A stretch of 57,344 nucleotides of DNA, taken from Protostelium mycophagum (Eukaryota > Evosea > Variosea > Protosteliida > Protosteliaceae). Within the stretch, counting starts at the first letter, position 1. Each line of letters opens with the position of its first letter. Position numbers and translations under genes: made by a program. Where the stretch lies: contig MZNV01002922.1 in the NCBI GenBank assembly GCA_002081555.1, positions 1 to 57,344 of the forward strand, given 5' to 3'. The notes beneath the pieces were generated by a model. The model did not search any database. It saw only the letters and a program-made list of their open reading frames with translations, and had not been told where the DNA came from. Positions 11,489 through 22,900 of the stretch are shown here, one piece after another.

Positions 11489-11936
11489 TTAACCGCGGTG
11501 GAATCTTCCCCAGATGTGGAGGATGACGACAGCAGCGATGAAGAGGAGACTGCTGACAAGGACGGTTGTAGGTCCGCTGATCTTGACTTCAGATCATGGA
11601 TCATTTTCAGTCGATAAAGACTTACACTTGCAGACCAGTGGTGTCCTCAGTGTAGAATCGCAGCAGACCGCTTCCCTTAGAGGCTCCCTTTCCAGAGGCG
11701 GAGGGACCAGTACGTCTATGAAGATTAACATATGATCACGAAAAATGGACGAAGATAACAACACGACAAAGATGATCTTAAGAAAATACCTGCGAAGACC
11801 AGAGGCAGCAGCTCCGGGGTTAGAGAGGGATGATCCACTTGATTGACCAGCTCTGGAAGAAGATGGGGAAGTCACTGGTTGAGGCTGTCACGATCAGTAT
11901 TCATTCTGACAGGAAAGGTCTCAGCCCACTCACCAT
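11489..11936 (-). CDS. SEC61B: Sec61 beta subunit of the ER translocon
   Basis: Small tail-anchored protein. The N-terminal half is Ser/Pro/Gly rich (TSPSSSRAGQSSGSSLSNPG). The conserved core LLRFYTEDTTGL is followed by KISGPTTVLVSSLLFIAAVV, the single membrane helix, and ends ILHIWGRFHRG with the stop at 11489-11491. This is the complete Sec61 beta layout. The protein is the small, non-essential subunit of the Sec61 channel. The best model has three introns, and the first exon contributes only the initiator ATG (11934-11936): GT follows the ATG directly and the reading frame resumes at PQPVTSPSS after an intron of about 48 nt. It is divergent from the FAF2-like gene. Confidence 0.9.
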
Positions 11937-12588
11937 TGTCTAAAGTTCGATGCTTGTGATGTTTGTTGTTTCGAAAATCCCTCCTTACCGTGGATGCCTT
12001 CTCGGTAGTTGACGTAGCAGATCACGTTTTTTTACGGTGACTGTGCAGTCAAATAAAGTCAAGGAGAAGATTCAGAGAAGAGTAAAAGAAGTGAACACCG
12101 AAAATGTCTAGCACAAAACCGACGACGAACCAAACATCGAAGACATAGAGGTGTCTTATGCAAAGTGTTCTTGTAAAATATAGAACACTGACACCCAGGC
12201 AAAAATACATACCACTAAGTTTGGGCATCGCTGGCTTCACTTTGGCATTTTTATTAGCAACAAGAACAAAAAGAGGACGTAGAATGCTTAGTGAGTGAAT
12301 ATACATCCTGTTTTTGTTTTGGAAACATTTGATCAGCATGTATTTTGCCTTCTTGGTGTTGATGACGACAGCAGACTGATTTTCTCAGCTTCTTTTTTAC
12401 CTTCAGGACTGTTCTCCAATCCATGTATGTATCTCATCTGTCAAATCGTCATTGAATTAACAAACGAACGACAAAAACTCGCCTCCTGTTCACATCTACC
12501 GAAATCATTCTAGATGATTTCACACCAAGACAAAGTCTCCAACTCATCTTTCCTTTTTTTTTTGATCACATCCTCTAATCAACTCTAG
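11937..12588. other. interval upstream of the FAF2-like gene with a possible membrane-segment exon
   Basis: On the + strand about 12176-12287 reads TPRQKYIPLSLGIAGFTLAF followed by LLATRTKRGRRML, a good single membrane helix with basic flank bounded by plausible splice sites. It could be an exon of a separate small membrane protein, or the membrane anchor of the FAF2-like gene, which normally has an N-terminal hairpin. I could not connect it in frame. The remainder is AT-rich without a supportable gene. The opposite-strand frame over the same stretch looks like a shadow. Confidence 0.35.
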
Positions 12589-14185
12589 ACGCCAACCTCG
12601 ACCCCACCGCGGCCACTGCAAAATTCCGTCGAGATTTCGAGCTACAATTTGGAACAAATCATCCCACATTTGCAGAGGAATCTTATAATAGCCTTCTACA
12701 GAGGTGTAAGACAGAGTATAAATTCGTAGTGGTCTATCTGCACTCGGATATGCACGATGACACCGAACAATTCTGCAAGTGAGCTCTTTTTAATTACAAT
12801 ATTCTTGTGTTTGTAATGAAGACAAACGAGATGTATTCATCTTTCTTATCTTTGAGATGTAAAAGTTGATGTTTTCACCTTTGCATGGAGGCATCACTCA
12901 GTCCAATCAGAAATAATTTATTTATTTCTGGAATATCTACTTTTACAGTTGTAGACTGAGAATCACAGTGAATTATTGGCAACAGAAACGGTGGAAGATC
13001 TATTAAATGACCATTTTCTCGTTTGGGCGAATGACATCCGGGCACCAGAAGGCCATAAATTATCGCTGGTAATTCTCCTTGAAATTTCATCTGAAAATCC
13101 ATTGAAATTTTAATTGACACAATTTGATGAGGATAATAATGAGGTTTTCAGGCGCTAGAAGCCACTAGTTTCCCGTATATGGCCGTTCTGACCAACAATA
13201 AAGCGGGAGGCATATCAAAATTAGACAGGTATGTCTCGTTGTAGTCCGCCAAATTCCACAGAAAACTCACCGAGATTTCAGTTGGGAGGGATTGATCACC
13301 CCCGATGAGCTGTTGAACAGGCTCACGAATATCCTAGAGAAATATGGACATATTTTAACAGAAGCCCGAATTGCCAAGTAATTTTTACTTCGTTCAATAT
13401 CTCATTCAAAACATCTCATGATATCTCGAAAAAATCACACAAGACATGATGACACGTCATCACGATATCATTGCGGTAACGATGACAACTGATCCGCGCA
13501 GCGAATCCAGAGATTTTGACAGGAGGCTCCGTGACGAGCAGATGTTGGCGTACGAAGAGAGTATTAGAAGAGACACTGAGAGAGAGGAGAGGGAAGAGAG
13601 GGAGAGGCAAAATGAACAGAGGGAAAGAGCCCAGAGAGAGAGGGAGGAGAGAGAGCTTGTGGACAGGCAGAGGGTCAGTGTAGTTTTCATGGCTTTGTGG
13701 AGGCTTTCGTGCGTTTTGGTGGTGTTGTGGATACAAGCACTTTTGTTTATCGTTTTAAATTTGGACTTTTGGCGCGATAACGGGGAATATAATGCAAAAA
13801 TAATAAATGAGGATCTAAAGATAGAACAAAAATTCACCCCTTGAAGGATCGTGAGCGACGTCGGTCAGAGCTGGCCAGAATGATTGTGCCAGAGCCCAGT
13901 GCAGACGACCGCAGAGCCGTTCGCATTGCAGTGCGACTCCCAGACGTAATGATCTACACCGTTGTATTTTCGCACCGCTGACGTATACAGGGATCTCGTC
14001 TACAACGCCGTTTCGCGCCAGAATCTCAGCTGCAAGCTGTGTATGACTTTGTTGATTCACAGAAGGAGTTGAAAGAGTACGACTTGGTGGCGAGTCACCC
14101 CCGGCAGATCTATGCGAATCGCGATCAGACACTTTTGCAGGCAGGACTGCAAGGACAGTGCCTCTTATCTGTAGAAGAGCACTAA
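12589..14185 (+). CDS. FAF2: FAF2/UBXD8-like UAS-UBX protein (5' end unresolved)
   Basis: From the splice acceptor at 12586-12588 the product reads a UAS (thioredoxin-like) domain: TFAEESYNSLLQRCK, KFVVVYLHSDMHDDTEQFC, ETLCSETVEDLL, VWANDIRAPEGHKLSL, FPYMAVLTN. Next comes a charged coiled coil of Arg/Glu repeats (about 13500-13670, QMLAYEESIRRDTEREE). The C-terminal UBX domain has VRIAVRLPDGSRLQRRFAP, LQAVYDFV, DLVASHPRQIYAN and LLQAGLQGQCLLSVEE. FAF2 sits on the ER and lipid droplets and recruits p97/VCP through the UBX domain for ERAD. The usual N-terminal UBA domain and membrane hairpin were not located and must lie upstream if present. The TAA at 14183-14185 overlaps an AATAAA. Confidence 0.85.
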
Positions 14186-14475
14186 TAAACAGGGTGATTT
14201 TGGTCTGTGATGTTTTAGACTTGCGCGTGTGTGCAAAGATAGATGATCGATTTGATGTTGTATGATCACAGATCATGAGATTGGGACAAGAGAATGTTAT
14301 TATTTTCGTTTGAAAAATTAAACCGATCGTTTTTGTCAAAGCAGATCAACCGAATTTTCCAAGAAAATTATATTGACGACCAGCTGTATTCGCAGAATCT
14401 CTTCGCGTTGTAGAACAATCAATGAGTGATTTATTTAGTGAGTTCAGGGACGATCTGTTCTCTTGAACCACTCTC
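14186..14475. other. convergent 3' spacer
   Basis: About 290 bp between the FAF2-like gene (+) and the secreted-protein gene (-). Minus-strand frames across it have no family match. Nothing supportable. Confidence 0.5.
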
Positions 14476-16057
14476 TTATTCCTCATCGGGGTCAATAAGA
14501 TTGAATCCGTTGGTGTTGGGTGCATAGCTTGTGCCTGTGGCAACGAGAGTGGTACCATCGGTGTCGATGGTGACATACTGGCCGTTGGCCTGAGATCGGA
14601 TGGCATATGCATCGTAGCTGGCAGGTTCCACCCACCATTTATATGCGGATTGAGCGGTGGCATCAGTGGGATATGCACCGTATACCAACTGGTTGTCACC
14701 ATTGAGCCCAACATATGCAGTGCCGTCCTGAACCGTGATGCGTCCGTCAGCGGAAAATTCAAATGCTGGCAGTTGTTCTCCGTCAGTGGTCTGATGGATC
14801 AACACTTGATTGGAATCCAGATACCACGATTGGTCGCCTTGGTCGCCTGCAATGCGTCAGAGGCTGTCGGTGTTGAAAGAAAGCGCTCACCCTGAAGCTT
14901 GACGTTGAACATTGAAGGGGGAGGAGAGGTTGCTGGGAATTCGAACTGAAAAGCGGGTCCGACGGTGACATCTGTCTGTTGCTTCTCGTTGCTGGTAACA
15001 AAGGTGATTCCACATGGGTTCTCGGGGTCGTCAATGCACGCAGAGGGATTGGCCGCTGATATTTGGGCGAGATTATTCTTGGAATCGGCAAGGACCAATG
15101 GGGTGACGGCGTCAACATTCGGGTTTGGAAACCGAGGAGTCCAGAAGTGGAAGTGGGTATTGGCTGGTATTGTGAGTGGAGATGTGATATGATTTAGACG
15201 TACGGTCACTGGGGTCTATACAGCTCGCTGTCAAGGTTGTTCCTACTGTGCAGAGCAGCTTGTTGTTTTGGATGGCTCTCAAGTTGTAGCTCTTCCACAG
15301 GGTGTTGGATTCTGTGGCGACTGGAACGATTTCCACAGTTCCAGCTCCTTGGGATGGCATGCCGACGGCGTCACCAAGACCCTGCCATGATCAGAATTTT
15401 TTATTCCAAAGAATAAAATGCTCACTCCAATGGGGTAGTTGTTGTCGAACACAAAGTTGACTATTCCGGTGGCAACTACTGGAGCCTCTTGGACGAGTTC
15501 GAAGACAAAGGAGGCGGCACCGAGGGGGTCTGGTGAGGAGGCGATGATGGTTTTGGGGTCCGAGACTGCCAAATATCGAAAGTTGGCAGCGGATTGCAAA
15601 GACATGACACCATCTTTCACCATGGTGACGAAGAAGGTCTCCCAGGTGCGAGTGTGGCTGGGTTCATCAGTTGAATTCCTCCCAACGGATGTCTTACTTT
15701 CTGGTGGCTCTGAGAGACTTCTTTCCGTACCATTCTGCAGACACATATAAACCTCTTTCAACAGCGCTGCGGATGTAGACGACATCCTTTTCGTCTCTGG
15801 TCCCCTTGGTCAAGAAGAACTGATGGGCTCTCGCGTCTTTTTCGTCCGCCGGTACGTCTACCCTCAATTTGTAGTTGGGTAAGAGTCTGGCGTATAATCC
15901 ATTGGCCTGAAGTGTGGTCTGGAAATGGTCAGATCAAATTGAAGCATGTGTGATCATTCACCAAGATGCCTCCGTCTGGGATGTCTTTAATCGAACTGAT
16001 CTGGGCAAAAGAAAAGGCAAAGAAGCCGAGGAGCACAAAGTGGGCGAAGCGCTGCAT
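14476..16057 (-). CDS. secreted repeat protein, possibly beta-trefoil-like
   Basis: The start at 16057 gives a clear signal peptide (MQRFAHFVLLGFFAFSFAQ). Exons then run ANGLYARLLPNYKLRVDVPA, FFVTMVKDGVMSLQSAANFR, YLAVSDPKTIIASSPD, LWKSYNLRAIQNNKLLCTV, QGERFLSTPTASDALQATK, and a last exon with TAYVGLNGDNQLVYGAYP and YAIRSQANGQYVTIDTDG, ending PDEE at 14476. Recurrent blocks of the type 'G-x-(F/Y)-V/L-(S/T)-x-D' with hydrophobic strands suggest tandem beta-trefoil (fascin- or lectin-like) units, but no QxW motif or named family is evident. A secreted, perhaps carbohydrate-binding, role is inference. About five introns. Confidence 0.6.
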
Positions 16058-16640
16058 TGCTATGTGTTAACCGCAGGCCGCTGCAAAGAATGCTCAACAG
16101 TCCTCCCAAATTCTGAGCACTTCTTTTCACCAGAAAAGCGCCTGTGTTTCTGGTTGGTAGATGTCAGACGTGTTCATCTGAAACCTCACCTTGTGGAACT
16201 TCTGTCTACATTCCTTAGCACATCCACTGGAAGACCGTAGAAAGAACGATATTTTACAGTAATGGAAGCTGGGATCTTCGTAAATGTCGACGTTCCTTGA
16301 TATTTCGTTCCTAAGTATTCCGAACAGATCTGTCTTTCAATTACTAAACTCTGACACTTGTATCTAAAAAAGGTGGTTAGATGTTCCTCCGGTGGTGCAC
16401 ACGATAAACAGAAGAGTAACCAACATCTCTTACACATTTGCTCTGGCCAAGAGCCATTTAAATTGTGTCAACTCTTTCTTTGCTAGTGTTTTGCACCTTG
16501 ACCAATGGAAACACCACGAGTTTTTGTGTTTGTGTTTTATGGAGCCGATTCCGACACACTTAGAAACGGTTTCGATGGTCCGTTTTGTTTGCGGCTCAAC
16601 CGCCGACACACAACAAGGTCAAGACAATCGCACACTTTTA
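16058..16640. other. interval between two minus-strand genes
   Basis: About 580 bp. Minus-strand frame 16186-16437 is open for 83 codons with no recognised domain; overlapping + frames are equally unremarkable. It probably holds the promoter of the secreted-protein gene and the 3' end of the SLC17-like gene. Confidence 0.4.
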
Positions 16641-19353
16641 TTAGATGAGCTTGCGTCCCTTCGCGGTCAGAGAATAAACAATCCCGCCAAAAATATACAG
16701 CCCAACAGCGATCAGGAACATGAGATCCCATCTGTAATGATGAGATTGATATGTTGACGCTTCGTGTACCTCTCCACTGGGGCCTCTTTGATGTCGTCTC
16801 CAAGAATTACGCCAGATAGCAATATTCCAGCTTGAAATTGTCAAATGATGAAATGCGATAACACATTCCAAATCGCCTCAGCAGGTCGACCTTCTTTCGA
16901 AAAGTAATACATCAAAATGCATTTTGGCATAGCCAGTTTTGTGATGAACGCAGCAGCTTGACGAGAAATATCTTTGCGAGCCCGCATTGCCAGATCCACA
17001 GCCATTCTTAGCAATACTAGCATTTAAAAAGATATAGAGGAGATTCTTTTGAACAAAAAATGTCTTTGCTGTGCTTGAGACAATGGTGATGACGTCATAC
17101 CTATTCCAGGAATCGTCCCAATGGTGTTGGAAATTCTACAACGGTTATTTTCACTTTTTAAAATTTAAAAATCACCCGTAGAGAATTCCTGCGTGGGTTG
17201 GAGAGATGTCCAGAAAATTCGCAGAAAATCCTCCCGCCGAAATCACACCACCAGCCTGAGCCACAACCTGGCACACGTCATCAACTGAAATATCGAAGAA
17301 ATTTCGGAGAAGATTACCAGAAAAGAAATGGACTGGTAAGTCTCCGAGTGGAGGCACAAAAGGCCGAGAAAAAGCGCGGGAAGCGCGTTCGCCCAGAATT
17401 GGTACACTTTTCGAATAAACTGAAATGTCATTCAATTTGACACGTGTCATTTTGACATGATATTGACACTCACCTCAACACGATGGAAACCCATAATGGG
17501 AATATATGCAGTCTCCTCATTTAACATGGGCACCTCTTCAAAATCCTCACTGGAAGAGTCAATCAACGCCCAAGAACAACAGAGTGGCCAAATACATTTA
17601 CATTTCGAGATTTCAACAACCACCACGTGGCACAGCCACAAGACATCTCATCACTTACGTATCAAGGCTGAGACGGTCGATGGTGACGGCCCTCCCTCGG
17701 TTGATAAAAAAGTCGGCCGATTTTCCCGCCAAAATATTCGTGAGGATCATGGCCATGAAGGGAAGGTATAAGAAGAAGGAGCTCTTCTTGATATTGAAAT
17801 GCAGCACCGAATCAAAGTATTGGGGCGCCCAGGAGAGGAGAGTGTAGAATCCCCACGCGTCTATATTCGTTTAGACAATGCACATTTCCATCATTCATCA
17901 TTTTCCACATCAGAATGATGGACGATGTGGATCATTTTCATACATCGTTTTTCTGATGTCATGGAGCACCATCACAAAGACAGAAAACCCCAGAAAACAA
18001 CCACTTACTGCAGAAGTGTTGCACTACAATCCCCCAGAACGGCACGCAGGTCCAGATCTTTCGCCATGGGATCTCTTTGTTCTCTGTCTGCCCTTTTCCC
18101 TCGTTGATATAGTCGAGTTCGTATTGTGTGACCCATGTGTTGTCTACAAAGTTGTAAAGACAGAAAAATCGGGTTGTAGATACACGTTTCAAAAAAGAAA
18201 AAAATTCCCGCCAAAACCGAATTTTGATATTTAAAAAAATTCACCTTGGGGTTTGCTTGTGGCTAAAAATACCCAAAGTATGAACCAGACCATGCCTAAG
18301 AGTCCACTTGCGTGAAAAATCCACTCCCAGCCAAGTCTTTCCTCTATAGGGTTCACCGTCGCATAGGACAAGATGGTGCCGACGTAGCTGCCACAAGATA
18401 TAATTCCAAGGGATACGGACATCTACAACGACGTGAGATGTCTCAACGACACGTATTCAATGCGGTGATTTTATTGAATTTTCTGAGTTTTCTCGATTTA
18501 TTTAAACACAAAAAATGACATCACATGTTAGAATTGATGTGTCAAAATGACATGACATGACGTGTCAAAAAGGACACATGACATGACGTCACCTCTCTCT
18601 TGGGGAACCAATTTGAGGCGATATCGGTGAGTGTGGGATAAGTGGGTGATTCAAACAATCCCATCATAAATCTGCATAGAAGGAATAAGGTCGGGTTGTC
18701 GATGCACAGCGGTAAGAGAAATGTAAAGACAGAGGAGCCGAGGATGGCGACGCCCAGCACTATCTTGTGACGTCAACACCATTGTAGTACGAGTTGTAGA
18801 TGAGGGTCTCAGGGTCTTTGTAGACGGATTACGCAAAATAAGAATGTATTTCGATATTATATGATCTCGTCAGATGAGATTCTGTAGATGAGCAGAGCTA
18901 AAAATAGATTTTAGAGATCACCTTGCTGCCAATTCTTGCGGACAGCCAACCACCTACAAACTGAAGGAGGATGTACCCTGCGAAGAAAGAACTCAAAGTC
19001 ATCGCTGAGAGATCACGTTAAAATTCCATGAAAATTCGTGGAAAACTCACTGGTAAAGGTGGTGGACCAGTGGTATTTCTCTTTCAATTCTACAACGACC
19101 ATATTTATCTGAGTTCTTTGGATATATACAACCATGCTTCCTGCATTATTTAGCAAGAGCTGAATACAAACGTGATGATCGGGTGAAGAATTACCAAACA
19201 AGACGAGGGCAATCATGATCAATCTTTGTGGAAAAATGAACCCCACAATCTCTATCTGCGTCTCTTTTTCAGGAACCTGTATGAAAATGATCAGATCAAC
19301 TTATATGTTGTTGACAGTCAGACAGGAAGCTCTAACATTACCTGTTCTGCCAT
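16641..19353 (-). CDS. SLC17-type major facilitator (organic anion/phosphate) transporter
   Basis: Twelve-helix MFS protein assembled from many short exons. Exon 1 (ATG at 19351-19353) encodes only MAEQ. Following exons give RLIMIALVLFGSMVVYIQRT, FLLCRFMMGLFESPTYPTL with IASNWFPKRE (SLC17/ANTR signature region), SYVGTILSYATVNPIEERLG with WEWIFHASGLLGMVWFILW, WVTQYELDYINE, IPWRKIWTCVPFWGIVVQHF, LPFMAMILTNILAGKSADFF, AGGVISAGGFSANFLDISPT with HAGILYGISNTIGTIPGI, and a last helix FLIAVGLYIFGGIVYSLTAK. The SLC17 family moves phosphate, sialic acid, glutamate or nucleotides, mostly in vesicles or the plasma membrane; the substrate cannot be assigned. The short C terminus KGRKLI ends at 16641 and its stop codon overlaps AATAAA. 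Confidence 0.86.
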
Positions 19354-19929
19354 AGAGGACAAACGTCTACTCGCAAAAGGATTTGTGCTGGATGGCCTCC
19401 TTCACCCTCTTCAGGACATTATTATAAAGTCATCAGCCTACTTTATCAACAGGGTGTCTTCATCTGGTTCCATTCCCGTCGGTTTGCGATGATGTGGCAA
19501 ATTTCTTTGCAAAGAAAGGAAAATGTCTTTGTTGGCAGGAAGAACCGCTGCGCTAAGGAACCGTGCCAAAAAGTAAAGCAACCCTCCCATCCAACATTTT
19601 TATTCGGACCAGAGTAAGGTTTTCCCGCCAAAATTTGAATTTCAAGAACGGTGGGAATATCATTTCGACCAGATCCCTCTTCGGAATGGCTCAATCGCTG
19701 ACTCATGTCCTCTTCAGTCATAAAGATAGCGATAAGAGCACCTTCCTTCAGAGTTTGACGGTAAGAATGTGAACAAATCGAGTTGCGACTCATGATTCAC
19801 AGCCACAATACTCGAGTGAGGTCTCAAAAAGAAAGTATAATATAAAAATAAGCGATGCTCAACATCTATACATTAAACCTGTGAGTCTGATTCTTCCTAC
19901 TGTTTCTTAATTCGAAAATACAGATCGAG
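19354..19929. other. unresolved interval between SLC17-like and Ras-GEF genes
   Basis: About 575 bp between divergent genes. A + strand reading gives a mitochondrial-presequence-like MSLLAGRTAALRNRAKK at about 19524 with a possible downstream exon (19645-19760). The minus strand has an open frame (19446-19793) containing KEGALIAIFMTEEDM. Both are plausible and mutually exclusive, and neither matches a family. A TTTTCCCGCCAAAA word lies at 19620. Confidence 0.35.
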
Positions 19930-22900
19930 ATGACTGAGGAGTCCCTGGAGAAGATTGCCAATAGATCATTGGATGGCCTGATTGGTATCTTCTCCTCCAA
20001 CAATAGACATTCTTTTGAGATGGTGAAGAATGCCATAATGTGCGCCCAACAGATCTGCAAGAGACCAAATTTGGCTTCTGTGCTATTTCTAGGACTCAAA
20101 AGGGCAGAAGAGGAATCAGTGGTCTTGAGAAGTAAACATTTATCACTGATCCCTTCTGTATGCCAGCTTATTCATGATTCTCCAGGTTCCATCAAAGATC
20201 TCCTCAACATTGGGATGGATGTTACTTTTGTGGAGGTCTCTCTCGGTTTGTCCTCCACAGTCGCCATCAAGACGGCTGTTTCCAAATTCGATGAGCGTAT
20301 CAAGGGTGCCATGTATGACAAGGAGAATTCAGATACAGGAGGCACTGTGAAGGCGAAAGACTCTGGTCTGTTCTATTTTTATCACTTCATGTCTTGTCCA
20401 AGACAATTTTTCCCGCCAAATCTGACGTGTACAGGAATAAAGAAGGGGCTGATGAGAGTGTCAACTGTATTCATGGACAGAAACGTAACATCCAGCAGGC
20501 GGAACAGCGTGGTCGGAGTTCCAAGCAAAAAGAAGGTGAGGAACCCCTCCCACTACAACGACACTGCTGACGTCATCGTTCCAGGAACAGAGTCCGATCA
20601 TGACCCCTACCTCTGTCAAGTTGAAGGATAAAGGGCAGAAGAGAAAATCTCTTGGGACTGCTCTGTCACTTGGGAAAAACATAAAGACACACGCAAAACA
20701 GACTGCAAGCCCCACCAAAGATCACAAGAATATCTATCTGTCTCTGAATGAAATCGTTCTCAAAATGTTTACCCCAAAGGGAGAAGGTGAGTGACGTCAT
20801 CGGACGATTAAATGTCGACATGGGTTGATGGTGACAGGGAGTGATTTTGTCGACATTTTGACGGAGACACTCACGACTTTTACAACGCTCACGGAATTTG
20901 TTGATGAGCTGAGTTGTGCTTGGGAATCTTTTGACTGGAGCTCTTGCGAAGATCCCGCCCATATCAGGGAGTAAGTCTCGTTGTAGATGACCGATTCCTG
21001 ACATATTTCGCTGAAATTTCACAGGCAAGTGCTTGACATCCTCACCACGATTTTGGAGAGGACTGATGAGAGCGCGTTCTCCGCGACTTCTGCGTTGGTG
21101 AATGTTCTCAGAAATTTCGTGGATAAATTCGTGGAAAATTTTAGCCCCATGCACGAGCACAATATATTGGAACTCATCCACCGCAAGGTGACGTCATCCG
21201 AAGAATTCTCCCAGTTTTTTGACGAAATCCAGTCCCACACCGGCCGCGTTCAACGCGCTTACTCACGTGACATCATCAACAAGGACGATGTGGAACAACT
21301 TCCTCCCATCTTGCAACTCGATCCCAAGATGGTCGCTGATCAGATGACCATCATAGACTATGAGCTGTTGAGAGGCATCCCGACAAGAGAATTGATTCAT
21401 TTGGAATGGTGCAAAGACGACGGCAAGCACGCACCCAACATAAAGGCCACTATAAATAGGGCTAATGAGGTGAGATTTCCCGCCTTTTTGAGAGATTTGA
21501 ATTTTGAGCAATGAAGGTGACCATGTGGGTGACGACAGAAATCGTCAAGGTTGTAGATATGAAAAAAAGAGCCAGCACCATCAAATGGTTCGTTAAGGTG
21601 AGTGTAGATGGGCACAAATAATCGAGACGAGATTCATTTGTACAAGGTGTTGGAGCGATTTGTAGAAACGAGAAACTACAACGGGGTCATGTGTATTCTA
21701 GGTGCTTTACACCACAGCGCAGTTACCCGCCTAAAGAAAACCTGGGACGAGGTGAGCCATTTTGGCCCATATATTTGAGCACCTTTGTGACAACATATGT
21801 GGCAGAGCCGCAGACTTGAAAGGTCGAATACTGCAGCATAGTTGCAGTACAGCACCAAGCGAAACAATCTCCTATAGATATCGCACTTTGGACCGAATGA
21901 TTGAGACGTGCAGGTTGGCAAGGCAACGAAGGTCCTGGAAGACGTCACTTGCATGATGTCTAGCTCTTATAATTACAAGACATACAGGGAGCTCTTGTCT
22001 CGTGATGATAACCTCGTACCCTTCTTGGGTGTTATTCTGCAGGACCTCATCTTTATCGATGGTAATTTTATTCTATTTTCTGTGGCGCGTTGTAGATCAT
22101 CGAATTTGACATGAGGCAGAGGGAAACCCGTCCAATTCTGCAGAAGGCAACATTAATTGGACCAAGCGCATCCTCATCGGCAAGCAGATGCTCGCGTTTA
22201 GAAGATACAATTTCGACGTGGAGAGCGTTGTAGATGACTTGAACCTGAGGAAGTCGCTGTCCAAGCTGAAGGATTCTTTTGATGACAGCTTGTCCTACCA
22301 ATTCTCTCTCGCCAATGAACCAAGACAAGCGGCCACCCCCATTTCCACCCCAAACGAGTACGTCATGAAATTTCGATCCGTTCTCTATTTTCTTGGAAAT
22401 TTCGTGTTCGTGAAGAAATTTCTGAGAGAACTCAGGTTGATGGCGAGCATCAGCGACACGAATTCGTACGTAATGAGCCAACTGCAACAAGACCTTCAGA
22501 CCATTGTAGATAGAAGTTCAGACGATGAAGAACAAGATAAGGTCAGAGAAAGAGTGTGGAAAAACTGGCTCAACCGATGTGATGAAGGGAAGAAAAATAA
22601 TAACGGCTCGAATCTAAGTTTCAAAGAATTGATCCTCAACGACAAGGTGAATTTCGCGTAGATTTCAGTCACTGAAAATTCTTAGAATATTCTGGTCACG
22701 CTGTTGGAGGATGTGCGTTGTAGACCACCAACAGACTGCACGACTCTTGTCGCGTTTTTGAGACATTTCTTCCTGGCAGATCAAGTGAGTAGATCTGACA
22801 TCAAAATGTCATTTCTGACAACTACAGTATCTACTGATGTCAATGATATCATACATCTCCTACGGGCTGGATGTCTCATCGAAAACAAAGATATCTCAAT

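Noticed and set aside
13460-13837. Long minus-strand Ser/Leu-rich frame
   Set aside because: It is the mirror of the Arg/Glu coiled coil of the FAF2-like protein on the + strand.
17722-17736. E2F promoter site
   Set aside because: The word lies in coding sequence of the SLC17 gene, far from any start, and similar words sit in many introns.
19089-19097. CTACAACG word as an intron motif in the SLC17-like gene
   Set aside because: Here it encodes VVVE in an exon, so it was not counted among the intron copies. The same applies at about 14000 (FAF2) and 22712 (Ras-GEF).
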